Origin: Maratus speciosus
Lineage: Eukaryota > Arthropoda > Arachnida > Araneae > Salticidae
Direction of reading: 5' to 3'
NCBI GenBank assembly: GCA_963932465.1
Contig: OZ010786.1
Span: 275,436,411-275,500,410 of the forward strand
DNA: 64,000 nucleotides
Under the pieces are notes generated by a model. That model saw only the letters and a list, made by a program, of their open reading frames with translations. It did no database searches and was not told where the DNA came from. The translations under genes were made by a program, and so were the position numbers. The stretch's first letter is position 1. The number at the start of each line of letters is the position of its first letter. Below, one piece after another: positions 1-10,717 of this stretch.

Positions 1-155
1 AAACATAATTCTATGTATAAGCAACGTAGAAAGATATGTTATATGATAAAATCTTCCCTAAAAAAAATCTGACTATCATTTCGATTCTCATAAAAATCCA
101 TTCAGGTGAGCTCAAGTTATATGCAGCCGGGACGAATTTCCCATTTCCATAGTTG
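1..155 (+). repeat. Family G repeat unit, first copy
   Basis: This stretch resembles later segments at 5571-6055 and 6660-6823. The shared words are the run around 'caacgtagaaagayrtgtta', a 'taaaatcttccct' block, and a closing 'gcagccgggacgaatttccc'. It looks like one diverged unit of a dispersed ~160-bp repeat. The window edge cuts it on the left. No coding potential is visible. Confidence 0.6.
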
Positions 156-245
156 CCAACTTGTACGGATTGGCCGTACAATGTACGGATTTTGTTCTAA
201 GTGTACGGCTGTACGGATGAACAGTACGATTGTACGGTTTTGCGC
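155..245 (+). repeat. Cluster of TGTACGG words
   Basis: TGTACGG starts at 162, 182, 202, 210 and 231, with a GTACGAT variant at 224 and the reverse complement CCGTACA at 174. Spacing is about 20, 20, 8 and 21 bp, so this is a loose short-motif cluster and not a clean tandem repeat. It lies directly beside the 31-bp satellite. Its role is unknown. Confidence 0.7.
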
Positions 246-261
246 GCGGAACAAACGATCG

Positions 262-1410
262 TGAAGGATCACGGAAAAAGCGGATTTCGTCAGAGATCGC
301 GTGAAAAAACGCGGATTTCGTCAGAGATCGCGTGAAAAAACGCGCATTTCGTCAGAGATCGCGTGAAAAAACGCGGATTTCGTCAGAGATCGCGTGAAAA
401 AACGCGGATTTCGTCACAGATCACGTAAAAAAGGCGAATTTCGTCAAAGGATCGCGAAAAAGCGCTAATTTTATTGGATTGTGTAAAAAGCGCTAATTTG
501 TTCAATAGATTGCGAAAAAAAGCTAATTTTGTCAAAGGATCGCGAAAAAAGCCCTAATTTTATCACATATCGTTAAAAAACGCTAATATTGTCAAAGGAT
601 CGCGAAAGAAACGCGAATTTCGTTAAAAATCGTGAAGAAAAACACTAATTTCCTCAAAGGATCGTGAAAAAAACGCGAATTTCATCAAAGATCGCCGGAA
701 AAAACACAAATTTCGTCAAGGAATTGTGAAAAGTACGCGAATTTCGTCAAAAATCATGGGAATAAAACGCGAAATTGTTCAAAGGATCGTGAAATGAACG
801 CGAATTTCATCAAAGTTCGCGGAAAAAAACGCGAATTTCGTCAACGGATTGCGGGAAATGCTAATTTTGTCAATGGATCGCAAAAAACCGCGAATATCGT
901 CAAAGATCGCGGGAAAAAACACGAATTTTATCAAAGATATTTGAAAAAAAAGCTAATTTCGTCAAAGGATTGCGAAAGAAACGCGCATTTAGTTAAAAAT
1001 CGCACAGAAAAACACAATTTTTGTCGAAGGATCGTGAAGAGAACGAGAATTTTGTCAAAAATCGCAGGAGAAACACTAATTTCGGCAAAGGTTAGCGAAA
1101 AGAACGCGCATTTCGTCAAAGGATCGCGAAAAAAACGCGAATATTGTCAAAGATCGCTTGAAAAAACACGAATTTTATCAAAAATCTTTGAAACACAGCT
1201 AATTTCCTCATCAAAGACCGCGGGAAATAACGCTAATTTTGTCAAAGATCGCGTAAAAAAACGCGAATTTTGTCAAAGATCGCGTAAAAAACGCTAATTT
1301 CGTTAAAAGATTGCGAGAAAACGCAAATTTCGTCAAACGATCCCAAAAGAAGCAAATTTCGTCAAAAGATCGCGGAAAAAACGCAAATTTCGTCAAAGGG
1401 CTTCGAAAGA
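262..1410 (+). repeat. 31-bp satellite array, about 37 units
   Basis: The unit is 31 bp, with the GATCG word recurring at 295, 326, 357, 388 and 419. Each unit holds an 'acgcgaatttcgtca' block and a 'gatcgcgtgaaaaa' block. The first five units are almost identical. Later units drift in sequence and slightly in length (roughly 29-33 bp) until the array fades near 1410. Because 31 is not a multiple of 3, the open frames that run through it (for example 794-1297) pass through all three phases of the unit and are by-products of a repeat poor in stop codons. Confidence 0.95.
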
Positions 1411-2140
1411 ACTCATAATTAGCACTCCCCTTTCCTCCCCAATTCCTTTGTTGGGGTTCTGTACCTTTCAGAAAATTTGCTGTGAATTTCAGATTTTTTT
1501 TTTACTTAGAATTTCCCATGCAAAAATATTTTCTTATGAAATCTCACGTTTTTATTTTTGGGAAAAAAAAAAAAAAAAAGACTATACTTGAATGAATACA
1601 GCATAGAAAATGTTATGAAATATTACTTTTTTCATTGCATGTAAATATGTTATGCATTTTTAAGCACGTAAAAATATGTCATAAAAATTGTAAGGATTTC
1701 GAAATTGGCATGTTGGCAGGTATGCATTTCCATTTTACTCTCGTACATATACTAGAAGCAGAAGTAGATAGATAGATGAGAATATTGATTCTTAAAAGTT
1801 AAAAAACTGCAAGTTATCTCTCGTTGTCGCTGCTGAATAATTTTAAAGACTTTTCAATCAGCCAGTATTGAGATTTACGATTATGTCTACAGCAAATGTA
1901 TTTCATTTTATACCAAAACATTCTCGGTAAAATGAGCCAATTTGGTGTGGGTTTCGATATTATTATTATTATTTTTTTTTTTTTTCAAAATCACCATTTA
2001 AACTACGCACATGAAATTTTAAGCATCTCTTAGCACTGCAGTAAACATTTCCAGTTTTTAATCAGCGAAAAATGAAGTTTTAACTTAATTTACTTAATAA
2101 TAAAAAAATACTTTCAATTTCAAAAAATAGTAAATTAAAA
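1411..2140. other. AT-rich spacer, no gene seen
   Basis: This stretch contains A/T homopolymers near 1560-1580 and 1970-1985 and a short GATA run near 1767. I see no coding frame, RNA gene or element ends in it. Confidence 0.6.
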
Positions 2141-2142
2141 TT

Positions 2143-2446
2143 TTTGGTACTACTTAGTTATCCAATCGACCAAAAATCTATCGCCAAACTATAAGATTAA
2201 ATGCCAATAATGGTTGATCATAAATGTCACATTCACTTACACTTGAAGCAAGTTACGCGTGTTTACATCATCAAGTGATTTTTATTTCGACGTTTTATTT
2301 GTATTTTTATTGATGTTATACTAATTTATTTGTTCTTTCGTTATTTAAAATCAAAATTCTGTCAATTTGTTTAATTTGGCTAGTGGTTTGGCGGCTTATA
2401 CAATTTGGTGAAATTGGTCAACGGGATAACTCTAAGTAGTACCAAA
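2143..2446. mobile_element. Small TIR element (MITE), copy A
   Basis: Left end 'ggtactacttagttatcc' and right end 'ggataactctaagtagtacc' are inverted repeats, extended outwards by AAATTTTT-type runs. The interior matches 36222-36497 in the opposite orientation, including a conserved block with 'tttacatcatcaagtgattt' and one with 'gttctttcgttatttaaaa'. It is about 304 bp and non-coding. I do not assign a superfamily because no clean target duplication is visible. Confidence 0.7.
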
Positions 2447-2574
2447 TTTTTTGCAGCGTTACAATTAAATAATAATTAAAGCGAAAAGAAATTCGCGTTT
2501 AATAAATAGCAAGTCACAATGTTTGGCACAGTTTGCAATTAAATTTCGTACTTTTTCACTATAGACGCCTTGGC

Positions 2575-2605
<31 letters not shown>

Positions 2606-2609
<4 letters not shown>

Positions 2610-2935
2610 AGCTTGGCGCAATTCGGGCATCAGAAAGTGAGATTTTTTGCCAGTTGATATAAATAGTTAAGAAAACAAACTTGATGAAAATTTTTGTTTG
2701 TTTATATATGTATATTATTAATGTTTCTTACATAAAAATTACTTCTGTTTCTATATAAAATTAGATAAATAGCATCTTTATGTTAAATAACTTGTATAAA
2801 CATAAAAAAAAATGCTTGTGTATATGAAATGAAACAGCGAATAGGTTGCCAGAAAATATGTTTCCAAATTTCCTTCTCCGCCAAGGCTATTTACTCTATT
2901 TCGCCAAGATCTATATTCTGGAAAAGCACCAAAAA
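2606..2935 (+). repeat. Dispersed ~325-bp repeat, copy 1
   Basis: It opens with 'agcttggcgcaattcgggc' and runs through an AT-rich middle to a 'ctccgccaaggctatttac' block. It is the direct, diverged counterpart of 5249-5570. A ~25-bp T tract precedes it at about 2579-2605. The two copies are 2.64 kb apart and bracket the hAT relic, but I see no LTR features (TG...CA ends, primer-binding site) and do not call them LTRs. Confidence 0.6.
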
Positions 2936-3188
2936 ATCTTTGCACGTTTAGGATTGAAATAAATGGCGCTAGGGTTTAATCTAGGAAAAAGGGATTTTTA
3001 GCTTTTTGTCTAATTGCCGCCAATAACTTCTAGCCAAATAAAAATAGCTTTAGCCAAAGAAAAAAAAATTATGTATACAAAATTTCGATATACATGAGTA
3101 TTATTTTTAGTTATGCAATATACAAACAAATACAACACTCTGTAAGAGTGACCCTTCGAGATTTGGCTGTATACCACACAGCGAATGC

Positions 3189-4281
3189 TTTTTACTTTCT
3201 TCTATCTTTACAAGAAGAAAGTATTGGATTCATGAAAATTTTCGAATTCCGGTTTTCAACGGATTTACACGTTTTAGGGGTCAGAGATTCCAAAAAACAT
3301 GTTTTTACAAAATGTCTGTCTGTGACTCTGTGAGTCTGTCTGTCTGTCTGTCTGTGTGTATGTGACACAAATTTTGTGGGCGCTCTATATCTCAAGAACT
3401 AATGCACGGAATTTAATAGAAATTCATATTCAGTGAGTCCCTAATACAAATTGATGCTGATTAGTTTTTGGTGTAAATCGCTCAACAGGTGGCGCTGCTA
3501 TGCTGCATTTTTCACGATTTTCGCAATACCTCTATCTCAAGAACTAATGCACGGATTTTGATCAAACTTCAGATTTAGTTAGTCCTTGATATGAATTGAT
3601 GCTGATTACGTTTTGGTGTAAATCGCCCAACAGGTGGCGCTGTTATGATGAATTTTGTAGGATTTACACGATTTCCCCAATAGCTCTATCTTAAGAACTA
3701 ACGCACGGATTTTCATCAAATTTCCGATTCAGTTAGTCCTTGATATGACTTGCTACTGATTATGTGTTGGTGTAAATCGCCCAGCAGGTGGCGCTTCTGT
3801 GCTGCCTTTGTCACGATTGCCTCAATAGCTCTATCTATAGAACTAATGGACGAATTTTCATCTAACTTCAGATTTAGTTGTATGCTGACACAAGTTGTTG
3901 TTAATTAGGTTTTGGTGTTAATCACCCAATAGGTGGCGCTGCTATGTAGGAATTTTCACAATTTTCGCTATAGCTCTATCTCAAAAACTAATGCACGGAT
4001 TTTCTCCAAACTTCAGATTCAGTCAGACGCTGACATAAATTGTTGCTGATTAGGATTTGGTATAAATCATCTAATAGATGGCGCTGCTAGGCATCATTTT
4101 GCTGGATTTAGACGATTTCAGCGATAGTCATATCTCAAGAACTAATGCACGGAATTTCATATCTTTAGAATCCTCATAAGATGCATAGATTGCCATTTAA
4201 TTCTGGCAGTGTGATAGCGTATTTTGAAGTATTAACATGTATGAGATAGAAGAAAGTTTTGGGATTGGTACATCCGACTAG
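3189..4281 (+). mobile_element. Family S element, copy 1 (Helentron/HINE-like)
   Basis: The 5' end is a T run followed by ACTTTCTTCTATCT, which folds with 'agaagaaagt' a few bases on. A matching subterminal inverted repeat, AGATAGAAGAAAGT, sits just before the 3' end. The 3' end is 'catccgactag' followed by T. Inside are a CTGT microsatellite (near 3335) and about six units of a ~148-bp repeat, each with 'aactaatgcacggatttt' and 'aggtggcgct' blocks. Copies lie at 46537-47573 and, inverted, at 53786-54553. Subterminal inverted repeats, an internal minisatellite and a CTAG end fit non-autonomous rolling-circle elements of the HINE/Helentron type. The class is inferred because no Rep/helicase is present. 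Confidence 0.65.
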
Positions 4282-4300
4282 TTTAAAATGGAAATTCTTT

Positions 4301-4510
4301 TCAAAATTTCCCTTCCAAATTAATCATCATTAAGTTACTTAAATTCTTGATTGTCAGTTTGTTTCTCAAGTCAGTTTTTGTTATATTCATGAGACTGAAT
4401 CCCCCTTCACAGTCTGATGTAGACAACAAAAGTGATGCTACAAATTCATACAAAGAAGTCACATTAGGAAACATGCAAGCAATGCCATTTTTATGAAGAA
4501 AAAAAAATAC
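4301..4510 (-). pseudogene. hAT transposase C-terminal fragment
   Basis: Reading the minus strand from about 4510 down to a TGA at 4301-4303 gives the hAT C-terminal dimerisation signature: a run of LLLSTSDCEGGFS, then LMNITKTDLRN, then a leucine-rich NLSNLMMINLEG. This matches the conserved 'S..DCERGFS.MN..KTDLRN.L....L..LM' pattern of hAT transposases of the ZMYM/SCAN-associated type. About 65 codons are readable. Upstream the frame dissolves into A/T runs and stops. The catalytic DDE portion and the BED zinc finger are absent, so it cannot be functional. It belongs to the hAT relic bounded at 2970 and 4956. Confidence 0.75.
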
Positions 4511-5109
4511 AATAAGCTAGTTTCATTTCTTTACACGTTGTAGCCAGTACACGCATAAATTCAAGTCTGAAAAGTTTATACGACATGCATTTGGCACATT
4601 GATGATTCAAAGCTAATGCACATAATATCCCATGCTAATACAATCTGCGATTTTCGTTTTCGCCATATTATGCTGGAGTCATGTCTGGTGCAAATAACAT
4701 CAAACTGTTTGAAGACACTTGCATAGAGAGCACGAGACAAATTTTGAAGTGTTGCCGCAGTACGGATGCAGTATGAGATTTTTTTTTTTTTTTTTTTAAA
4801 TTTTTGTGCAACAGCAGTAGGTTTACGAAATGGGAATGATATAGCATATTTTTTTTTTTTGCTGCAGCTATTTGGCTAATTCACTAAATGCTTTGGGAGC
4901 AAAAAGCACTTCCAGTTAGCTTTTTGGCTATTTGGCTAGCTCTAGATTAAACCCTACAATAGCATACATTTTGGTATGGTGTTGGTATAACGTAAAAGGA
5001 GCAAAAGTTCTCCAAAAAACTTTCTTTCAAATTACGCCAATTCTGTGTTAATTCGTTTATAGAATAGGTCCGCTTGAAAAACACAGAATCAATTTAAACC
5101 TATTCCTAA

Positions 5110-5246
5110 GTTAATTGTGCGTCAAACCACGCCCGGTAACATACAACAATTGTCTGTGGACTCGATTACGTAATTTATCTCCTTAATTAATGCATACTTT
5201 ACAAACTATTCCTGATTTTAAGATCAATGGGTACTGTTAGATGTTA
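5110..5246 (+). repeat. Dispersed repeat, partner of 27410-27610
   Basis: It shares 'cgcccggtaacat', 'caattgtctgt', 'gattacgtaatttatctcc' and 'ttaattaatgcata' in the same order with 27410-27610. It is non-coding and of unknown class. Confidence 0.6.
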
Positions 5247-5248
5247 AA

Positions 5249-5570
5249 AAGCTTGGCGCAATTCGGGCTTCAGAAAAGAAACTGAGATTTGTGGTCAAAT
5301 GATATGAACAGCTATGAAAACAAATAAAATGAACTTTAAGTTTTTTTAAAATATATATTCCTATATATAAACTTTTTATTTATGAATATTCATATTTTTG
5401 TTATTTATATACAATTTACTTCTGTTTTTATATAAAAAAGAGATAAATGTCTTCTTTATAGTAAATGAATTATATAATTATTGAGCAGAAAATATGCATG
5501 AAAACTTTCCTTCTCTCTCCAAGCCCATTTCTTCCACCTCGCAAGGGGCCCTATATTGGAAAATTACAGA
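5249..5570 (+). repeat. Dispersed ~325-bp repeat, copy 2
   Basis: Direct, diverged counterpart of 2606-2935, beginning 'agcttggcgcaattcgggc' and retaining the 'tacttctgttt' and 'ataaaatataaa'-like AT core and the pyrimidine-rich 'ccttctct' block near its end. It runs into the family G array on the right. Confidence 0.6.
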
Positions 5571-6055
5571 CTTTACCCCATTGCTCTATGACTAAACAGT
5601 GTCTAACAATATATTATATACTAAAAGTATCTCTGAAAAATTACCAAACTAACAGTTGAAATTCTATCAAAAACCGTTTATTATAACTTTTTAAAAGGCT
5701 ATTGTGATAATTGAGTTCACCAGATTACAGAACGGTAACCTCAAAACGGTATGGCTGAGCAATGTAGAAGGACATGTTGTGTACTTAAACCTTCCCTGGA
5801 AAATTATCTAATTAACAGTCCAAGTTCCATCGAAATACATTCGGCAGAATCTTTTAAAAAGGCTAATTTTTCATTATCAGTTTCATCTTATTAAAGAACA
5901 TAATTCAACACCAAGCAACGTAGAACGACGTGTTATGCACTAAAACCTTCCCCGAAAAATTACTTATTTAACAGTGTAAAATCAGCAGAATTCGAGTTCT
6001 AAGCAGCCGGAATGAAATTTCCATTTGAATTGTATATATATATATATATATAAGT
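5571..6055 (+). repeat. Family G array, about three ~160-bp units
   Basis: The 'taaaaccttccctgg' type word recurs at about 5620 (diverged), 5784 and 5940, a period near 160 bp. Each unit also carries an 'acagtnnaaattccatcnaaa' block and ends with 'gcagccggaatgaaatttcc'. The last unit runs into a TA microsatellite (about 6032-6051). Read on the minus strand, the unit contains a 'gcatggattttgacgg'-type core resembling the family S unit core. Confidence 0.65.
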
Positions 6056-6659
6056 AGAATTAGATTTTTCTAAAAATGCAGTCGTCTACTTGAGAAATAA
6101 CCAATATTGTAACGTCGCTCAAACCGATGCCATGCTCATGCATTTTTGGCGATAAAATGAAATCGTAAATAAACATACAATATATAACACACAAGACACA
6201 AGTACCGTTATTTTTATAATTACATCTGCTAGTTTCTTCTGCAAGTCACAAGATGGATGAGATAAATAAAAATAAAAAGTAAATAAAAAAAAAAAAAATA
6301 AAAAATAAAAACAAAATTGTCACTCACATCTTATCAAATTTACTGATGCATTTTTCTTAACCTGATGCAAGAGATGAATTGCCAAATATAGTTTAAAACT
6401 GCAATATGCCATATTGAATAAATTTTTAAGCATTAGGAACATTTCCTTTCATGTTTAAATTCGATATTTTCGTTTTATAATATTACGACTCGTCAAAACT
6501 GTTTTTCATTTTCTCCTTGTTTTCTTCTTTTTTCTTTTAAATAAAATTAGTAACAGTTTCTTTTCGGGATGTACAGCCATTTCAATTCATTTAACAACAA
6601 AGTTCATTTCCGATAAAATAATGGTAACTCTTTCGCCCAAAATAACAGAACTTTCCGTC

Positions 6660-6823
6660 ATAATTCTATAACTAATCTACGTAGAAGATGTGTTATAGCT
6701 TAAAACCTTCCCTGGAACGATATCTATCTAACAGTATAAATTCCGTCAAAATCCATGCAGTTGAACTCGAAATATAGATGTTCGGAACGAAATTTCCGTT
6801 TGGATTTTATATATATAAATAGA
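6660..6823 (-). mobile_element. Family G unit with Helitron-like 5' end
   Basis: Another family G unit ends at the right with a sequence that reads, on the minus strand, A followed by TCTATTTATATATATAAAA at 6823 and below. That is the usual look of a Helitron 5' terminus (A|TC then TATATATAAAA). I could not find the matching hairpin plus CTRR 3' end, so only this end is called. Confidence 0.45.
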
Positions 6824-7590
6824 TTATTATTATTATTATTATTTTACTTTCAGATTTATATAATTCTAAAAATTTGTAAAATTGAATTTTTCCCTATCTG
6901 TAATTTTATTATTTTTTCTTATATGTTAATATTATAAATATTATTGAACTGATTGTACGTTATTTACATAAAAAACAATCTCCTTATTTTATCTGTAAAA
7001 AAGTGAAAATGCATAACTTTTAAAAGATTATTGTAACGATACATTAAACTTCATAAATTAATTAATCATCGGCTATAAAAATTTTCCTACCAAATGGGAA
7101 TATTTATGAAATTTTCTGTGACTTGTTAGAGTGCTATATTTCGTATATTTTTATATTACACTATTGCTTTATGTAGTTTTAAATCCAATTATATCATATT
7201 TACTTCATACATTTAAAACGAAATTTTTAGCTTGTTTTTCGTTGCACTTAAATCGTTCATCCATCATGTACGAAATATATACACGAGTCAATATCTGAAA
7301 CCCAGACAATTTCATTCCAAAATTTTTATTTTTAAAATTAATATACCAACTACCATATGCAATTATATACTATGATACATGTTTTGTCATTTAAATGCGG
7401 TAGTGTTTTGAGATCAAGGATGTATATTTTATGTGTAGGATAAACTTTTATAGAAGAAAGTGTCTGTTAACATCATAATCAGTATCTAATAATTGGGACA
7501 CAGATAATTGGGACTGAGGTGATGTTTTTGTCTTTACAGCTGCACAGTCATTTTGTTGAATCATTTTGCACACATGTAAATTATTAAATA
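6824..7590. other. AT-rich spacer, no gene seen
   Basis: A TTA trinucleotide run near 6824-6842, then ordinary AT-rich sequence up to the Helitron boundary at 7591. Short open frames here are low-complexity. Confidence 0.6.
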
Positions 7591-8847
7591 CTAGTGTAAA
7601 TGCCCGTCCTAGGACGGTGGGTAAAAATTGTGTTTTTCACTTAAAATTTAAAAAACTGATAAAAAAAATAATTGACAATATGGAAGCGTTTAGATGCGCA
7701 AAGTTCGGCTAGTTTATGTTCTGATAAACACACAATTAGCTTTTACAATATTTCTGGGTAAACCAGGTTTTCCGGCTAATATACTATAACAAAATTAAGA
7801 TTTCTTAATAAAAGAAAAATTTAATAAATATGCAATAAAAGTGCGTAATTAAAACAGTCTGCTGCAACTACTGAAATAATACTATTTTTTAAATAACACT
7901 TTGAAATTGTATTTTTTTTGTTAACCCCCCCTCCAATTTTTTTATATGTATATTGATTAATAAATAAGTATCGCGGGTTGAATACCATCCGTCTAATCCC
8001 CTAAGCTTCTGTCCTCCTGATGCAAAGCTATAAATCAAAAATTATTAATTTTACTTTTCGTATAAATATTAATTTTTTACTTTTAAAATATGGAATATGT
8101 TTTTTAAGTTTAAATTTACATACACCTGTATATAGAAAAAGAAAATATAAGTAATGTGTAATTTAAAAATAAGTTACAAAATGCCAGGATATTATTTCGG
8201 GGAGGGCGGCGGCGACTAATCCCCTGAGCTTCTGTCCTCCTGATGCAAAGCTATAAATCAAAAATTATTAATTTTACTTTTCGTATAAATATTAATTTTT
8301 TACTCTTTAAAATATAGAATATGTTTTTTTTTTTTTTTTTTTTTTTTTAGTTTAAATTTACATACACCTGTATATGAAAAAGGAAAATATAAGTAATGTG
8401 TAATTTAAAAATAAGTTACAAAATAATAAGTCTGAAATATTTAAATTGATTACTTTTTTAAAAGAAAGTCAGTTTTATCAATTTTTTGCAGGGAAAAAAG
8501 GGATATTTTAAAAAATACCATATCATTGTTTTCCGTGATTAAAATTCCTTACATGTCGCAAAGAAAATTTAATATGATTGCAACTTAATACATGAAATAA
8601 TCTGAAGTGACACTTGGCGATTTATTTTGGTGGTTTAATTCGACGTGCCTTCTGATTTGTTAGGAAGAAGTGTCTACCACTGCTCAATTATCAGGATTTG
8701 TAACCTTGAGAAGTAATCGCGGGATTCTTGCTTCTTGTCAACCCATGGGAGAATGTAACCTTTCACTCTTGAGTCTTTTCCTCGGAGACTGGTAAGATTG
8801 ATGAATTCGCCCCGCCCTGCGTTACACGGCGTTTTATTATATAGAGA
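7591..8847 (-). mobile_element. Non-autonomous Helitron, both ends present
   Basis: On the minus strand it begins at 8847 with TCTCTATATAATAAAAC, preceded by A. It ends at 7591 with CTAG followed by T. Nine bases inside the 3' end lies a perfect 14-bp palindrome, CCGTCCTAGGACGG (7604-7617). These are the diagnostic Helitron features: 5' TC, 3' hairpin plus CTRR, insertion between A and T, no target duplication. No Rep/helicase coding is present in 1,257 bp. It contains a ~222-bp direct duplication (7991-8432). Confidence 0.8.
7991..8432 (+). repeat. 222-bp direct duplication inside the Helitron
   Basis: Two copies start at 7991 and 8214 with 'taatcccctragcttctgt' and continue through 'gatgcaaagctataaatc' to 'taatgtgtaatttaaaaat'. 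The second copy carries an expanded T tract (about 8325-8349). The opening words also occur at 47596-47615 beside a MITE. Confidence 0.8.
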
Positions 8848-10024
8848 TGTCATGTGCATTTCTATGTTGTTATAAATAAAGTTGCAATAAGCTTTTTTTT
8901 CTTTAAATAAAAAAAGTTAAATATGGAGACAGGAATGATGCTATAAAAAATACTCATCCCTATTCTGAACAAAAACTAAATATTTCTAAATATGAAACAA
9001 AGAGAATAATAACTTACCTTCATCCATGGTGGCTGGTTGAACTTTAGTTGCTGTTGCAATGGAAATAATTCTGCCAGCGGCACCTAGTATCTGTTAACTT
9101 AAACGTATGTTTAGAGGGACTGAGATGATAGTCAACATCAGGGACAAATATATTTACTACAATATTTTACTATACAACCTATACTAATAAAGGAGAATTA
9201 TATTTTCCCAGACTGTATATATATAGATATAAATATATAATAGCAAAAGTTAATAATATTTATAGAAATTTTTACAACATACATTTAATATTGGATATTT
9301 GTACCTGATGACAAATGATGATTTCATTTGTTTAACGCTTAAAATTAATTATTTATATACCATTATATGCCCATATATTATTGGTAATTGTTATAACAAA
9401 TGTTACAATGTATTACATTTTTCAGTGTTTGGTTTTAGTATAATTAATGTGGCAGTGGACGCAAATTATCCAATTTTCAGATATTGACCTATATATATAT
9501 CCATGTATGAATATAGAATATAGATATGAGATACATAGAATAGAATATCTATTCTAAGTCCATGTATCGGTTTAAGATTCTGTTCAAAACGTAAACATGA
9601 TCAGATAAGATCACAATAAGGTTGATGTTCAGTAACAAAAATATTACAAGGATGGGGAGTTTCTTCCCCATTGTCACTAAAGGCGCTGCGATCGCAATCG
9701 CATTGCCATTATGCTCTATAGAAGTATCCTATCTTGTATGTTTATCTATGGCCCGGGGTAGTTGCACCACATGCCCCTGCATTAGACAGCCCTGCTGGCG
9801 TTGTCAACTTAATCCCCAAATGCTTGCTGAAGAAGCTTGGTCTCACCTGGTACGGGCAGAACTGCCCTAAAAGACTGGAAAATTTTTTTTCTACAAATTT
9901 TTGAAATCTTTTTTCTCGAAATCACAGCCGACGAGGTTGGTCACACTGTTCAAAGAACTTAAATACATTTTCTATACAATATTTAATGTAACTTCTTTGA
10001 CCCTGGTTCGCAATTCCTCATATA
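8848..10024. other. Spacer with a short higher-GC patch, no gene assigned
   Basis: Mostly AT-rich. A higher-GC patch at about 9640-9870 has an 82-codon open frame (9622-9870, plus strand) with several cysteines, but I recognise no domain and see no supporting context. The right end borders a Tigger-type element whose TA target lies at 10023-10024. Confidence 0.5.
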
Positions 10025-10145
10025 CAGTAGAACGCCGATTATCGGAACTCCAATTAACCGAACTTCGAATTATCCGAACAGCCAATTTCTCTCAAAAAAT
10101 TTTTTAAACCGAACTTTCAATTATCCAAACAGCCAATTTCTCTCA

Positions 10146-10177
<32 letters not shown>

Positions 10178-10717
10178 GAACTTCCAATTATCCAAACATA
10201 TATTAAAGCTGGATATCAGATTTTAAATGATGATGAAATTGCGAATGAGATTCAAGACGAAAAAGAAATTTAAGAAAATGAAAACGAATGTTCTGAAAAT
10301 GACCCATGTCCATCACATAACAAAGCCTTTGAATGTTTTGAAACAGCTATGAAATGTCTCCAACGGCAAGAATGTTGATCATATTCAACTAACGTGTTTA
10401 AGAAGAGTTCAAGATATGGTAGCATTGAATAGAATGTCTTCTTTGAAGCAAGTAACAATCGAAAGCTTTTTTGCTTAAATCATAATCTCTGGAGTTCAGA
10501 AAATGATATAAATCAGTAAACAAAAAAATTAAAAAGAAAAAAATCAATTTTTAAACATGCTAGAATTAACTAGTGCTGTCAGTCCGAAGCTTAGATAAAG
10601 TGTGAAGATTTAAGTATAGTCAGGAACATCTCTTAAATTATCTGTCCAGTTATCCGAATTTTTGCTTATCCGAACTAGGGTCGGTCCCAACTTGTTCGGA
10701 TAATCGGCGCTCTACTG
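10025..10717 (+). mobile_element. Tigger/pogo deletion derivative, copy 1
   Basis: Ends are inverted repeats, CAGTAGAACGCCGATTATC at the left and gataatcggcgctctactg at the right, flanked by TA on both sides (10023-10024 and 10718-10719). That is the pogo/Tigger arrangement within Tc1/mariner. The interior holds only the 3' end of a transposase gene, joined almost directly to the left terminal region through a poly-T tract. Copy 2 at 14832-15503 has the same internal structure in the opposite orientation, so both descend from one deletion derivative that amplified without coding capacity. Confidence 0.8.
10199..10478 (+). pseudogene. Tigger transposase C-terminal fragment (copy 1)
   Basis: The readable peptide starts around IKAGYQILNDDEI, passes an acidic stretch and ends LKQVTIESFFA with TAA at 10476-10478. 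That is the C-terminal tail type of Tigger transposases, after the DDE domain. Breaks: a TAA inside the acidic stretch, and a frameshift after CLQRQEC beyond which the frame LTCLRRVQDMVALNRM resumes. The same frameshift is present in copy 2, so it was already in the parent. No catalytic residues remain. Confidence 0.65.

Larger units (their letters stand above)
2970..4956 (-). mobile_element. hAT deletion derivative, interrupted
   Basis: A 15-bp perfect terminal inverted repeat, TAGGGTTTAATCTAG, lies at 2970-2984 and inverted at 4942-4956. A hAT transposase C-terminus sits inside on the minus strand (4301-4510). Candidate 8-bp target duplications (aatggcgc before, aatagcat one base after the right end) match only partly. 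Removing the inserted element at 3189-4281 leaves about 0.9 kb, so most of the transposase is missing. It is a non-autonomous relic that later received a family S insertion in its 3' flank. Known: hAT elements commonly start (C/T)AGGG and make 8-bp duplications. Confidence 0.65.

Noticed and set aside
794..1297. 167-codon open frame on the plus strand
   Set aside because: It lies wholly in the 31-bp satellite. The period is not a multiple of 3 and the frame is open only because the unit lacks stops in several phases.
262..1410. Possible CRISPR array (31-bp repeats)
   Set aside because: Units are contiguous with no unique spacers, and the surroundings are eukaryotic repeats.
2606..5570. LTR retrotransposon suggested by direct repeats at 2606 and 5249
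   Set aside because: No TG...CA ends, primer-binding site, polypurine tract or gag/pol coding between. The interior is a hAT relic with a family S insertion.
9622..9870. 82-codon cysteine-containing open frame in a higher-GC patch
   Set aside because: No recognisable domain, no splice or promoter context, and only modest length. Noted as unassigned.
10005..10020. Possible tRNA B-box (ctggttcgcaattcc)
   Set aside because: No A-box at the right distance and no cloverleaf could be drawn. Other GGTTCG words in the window also failed.
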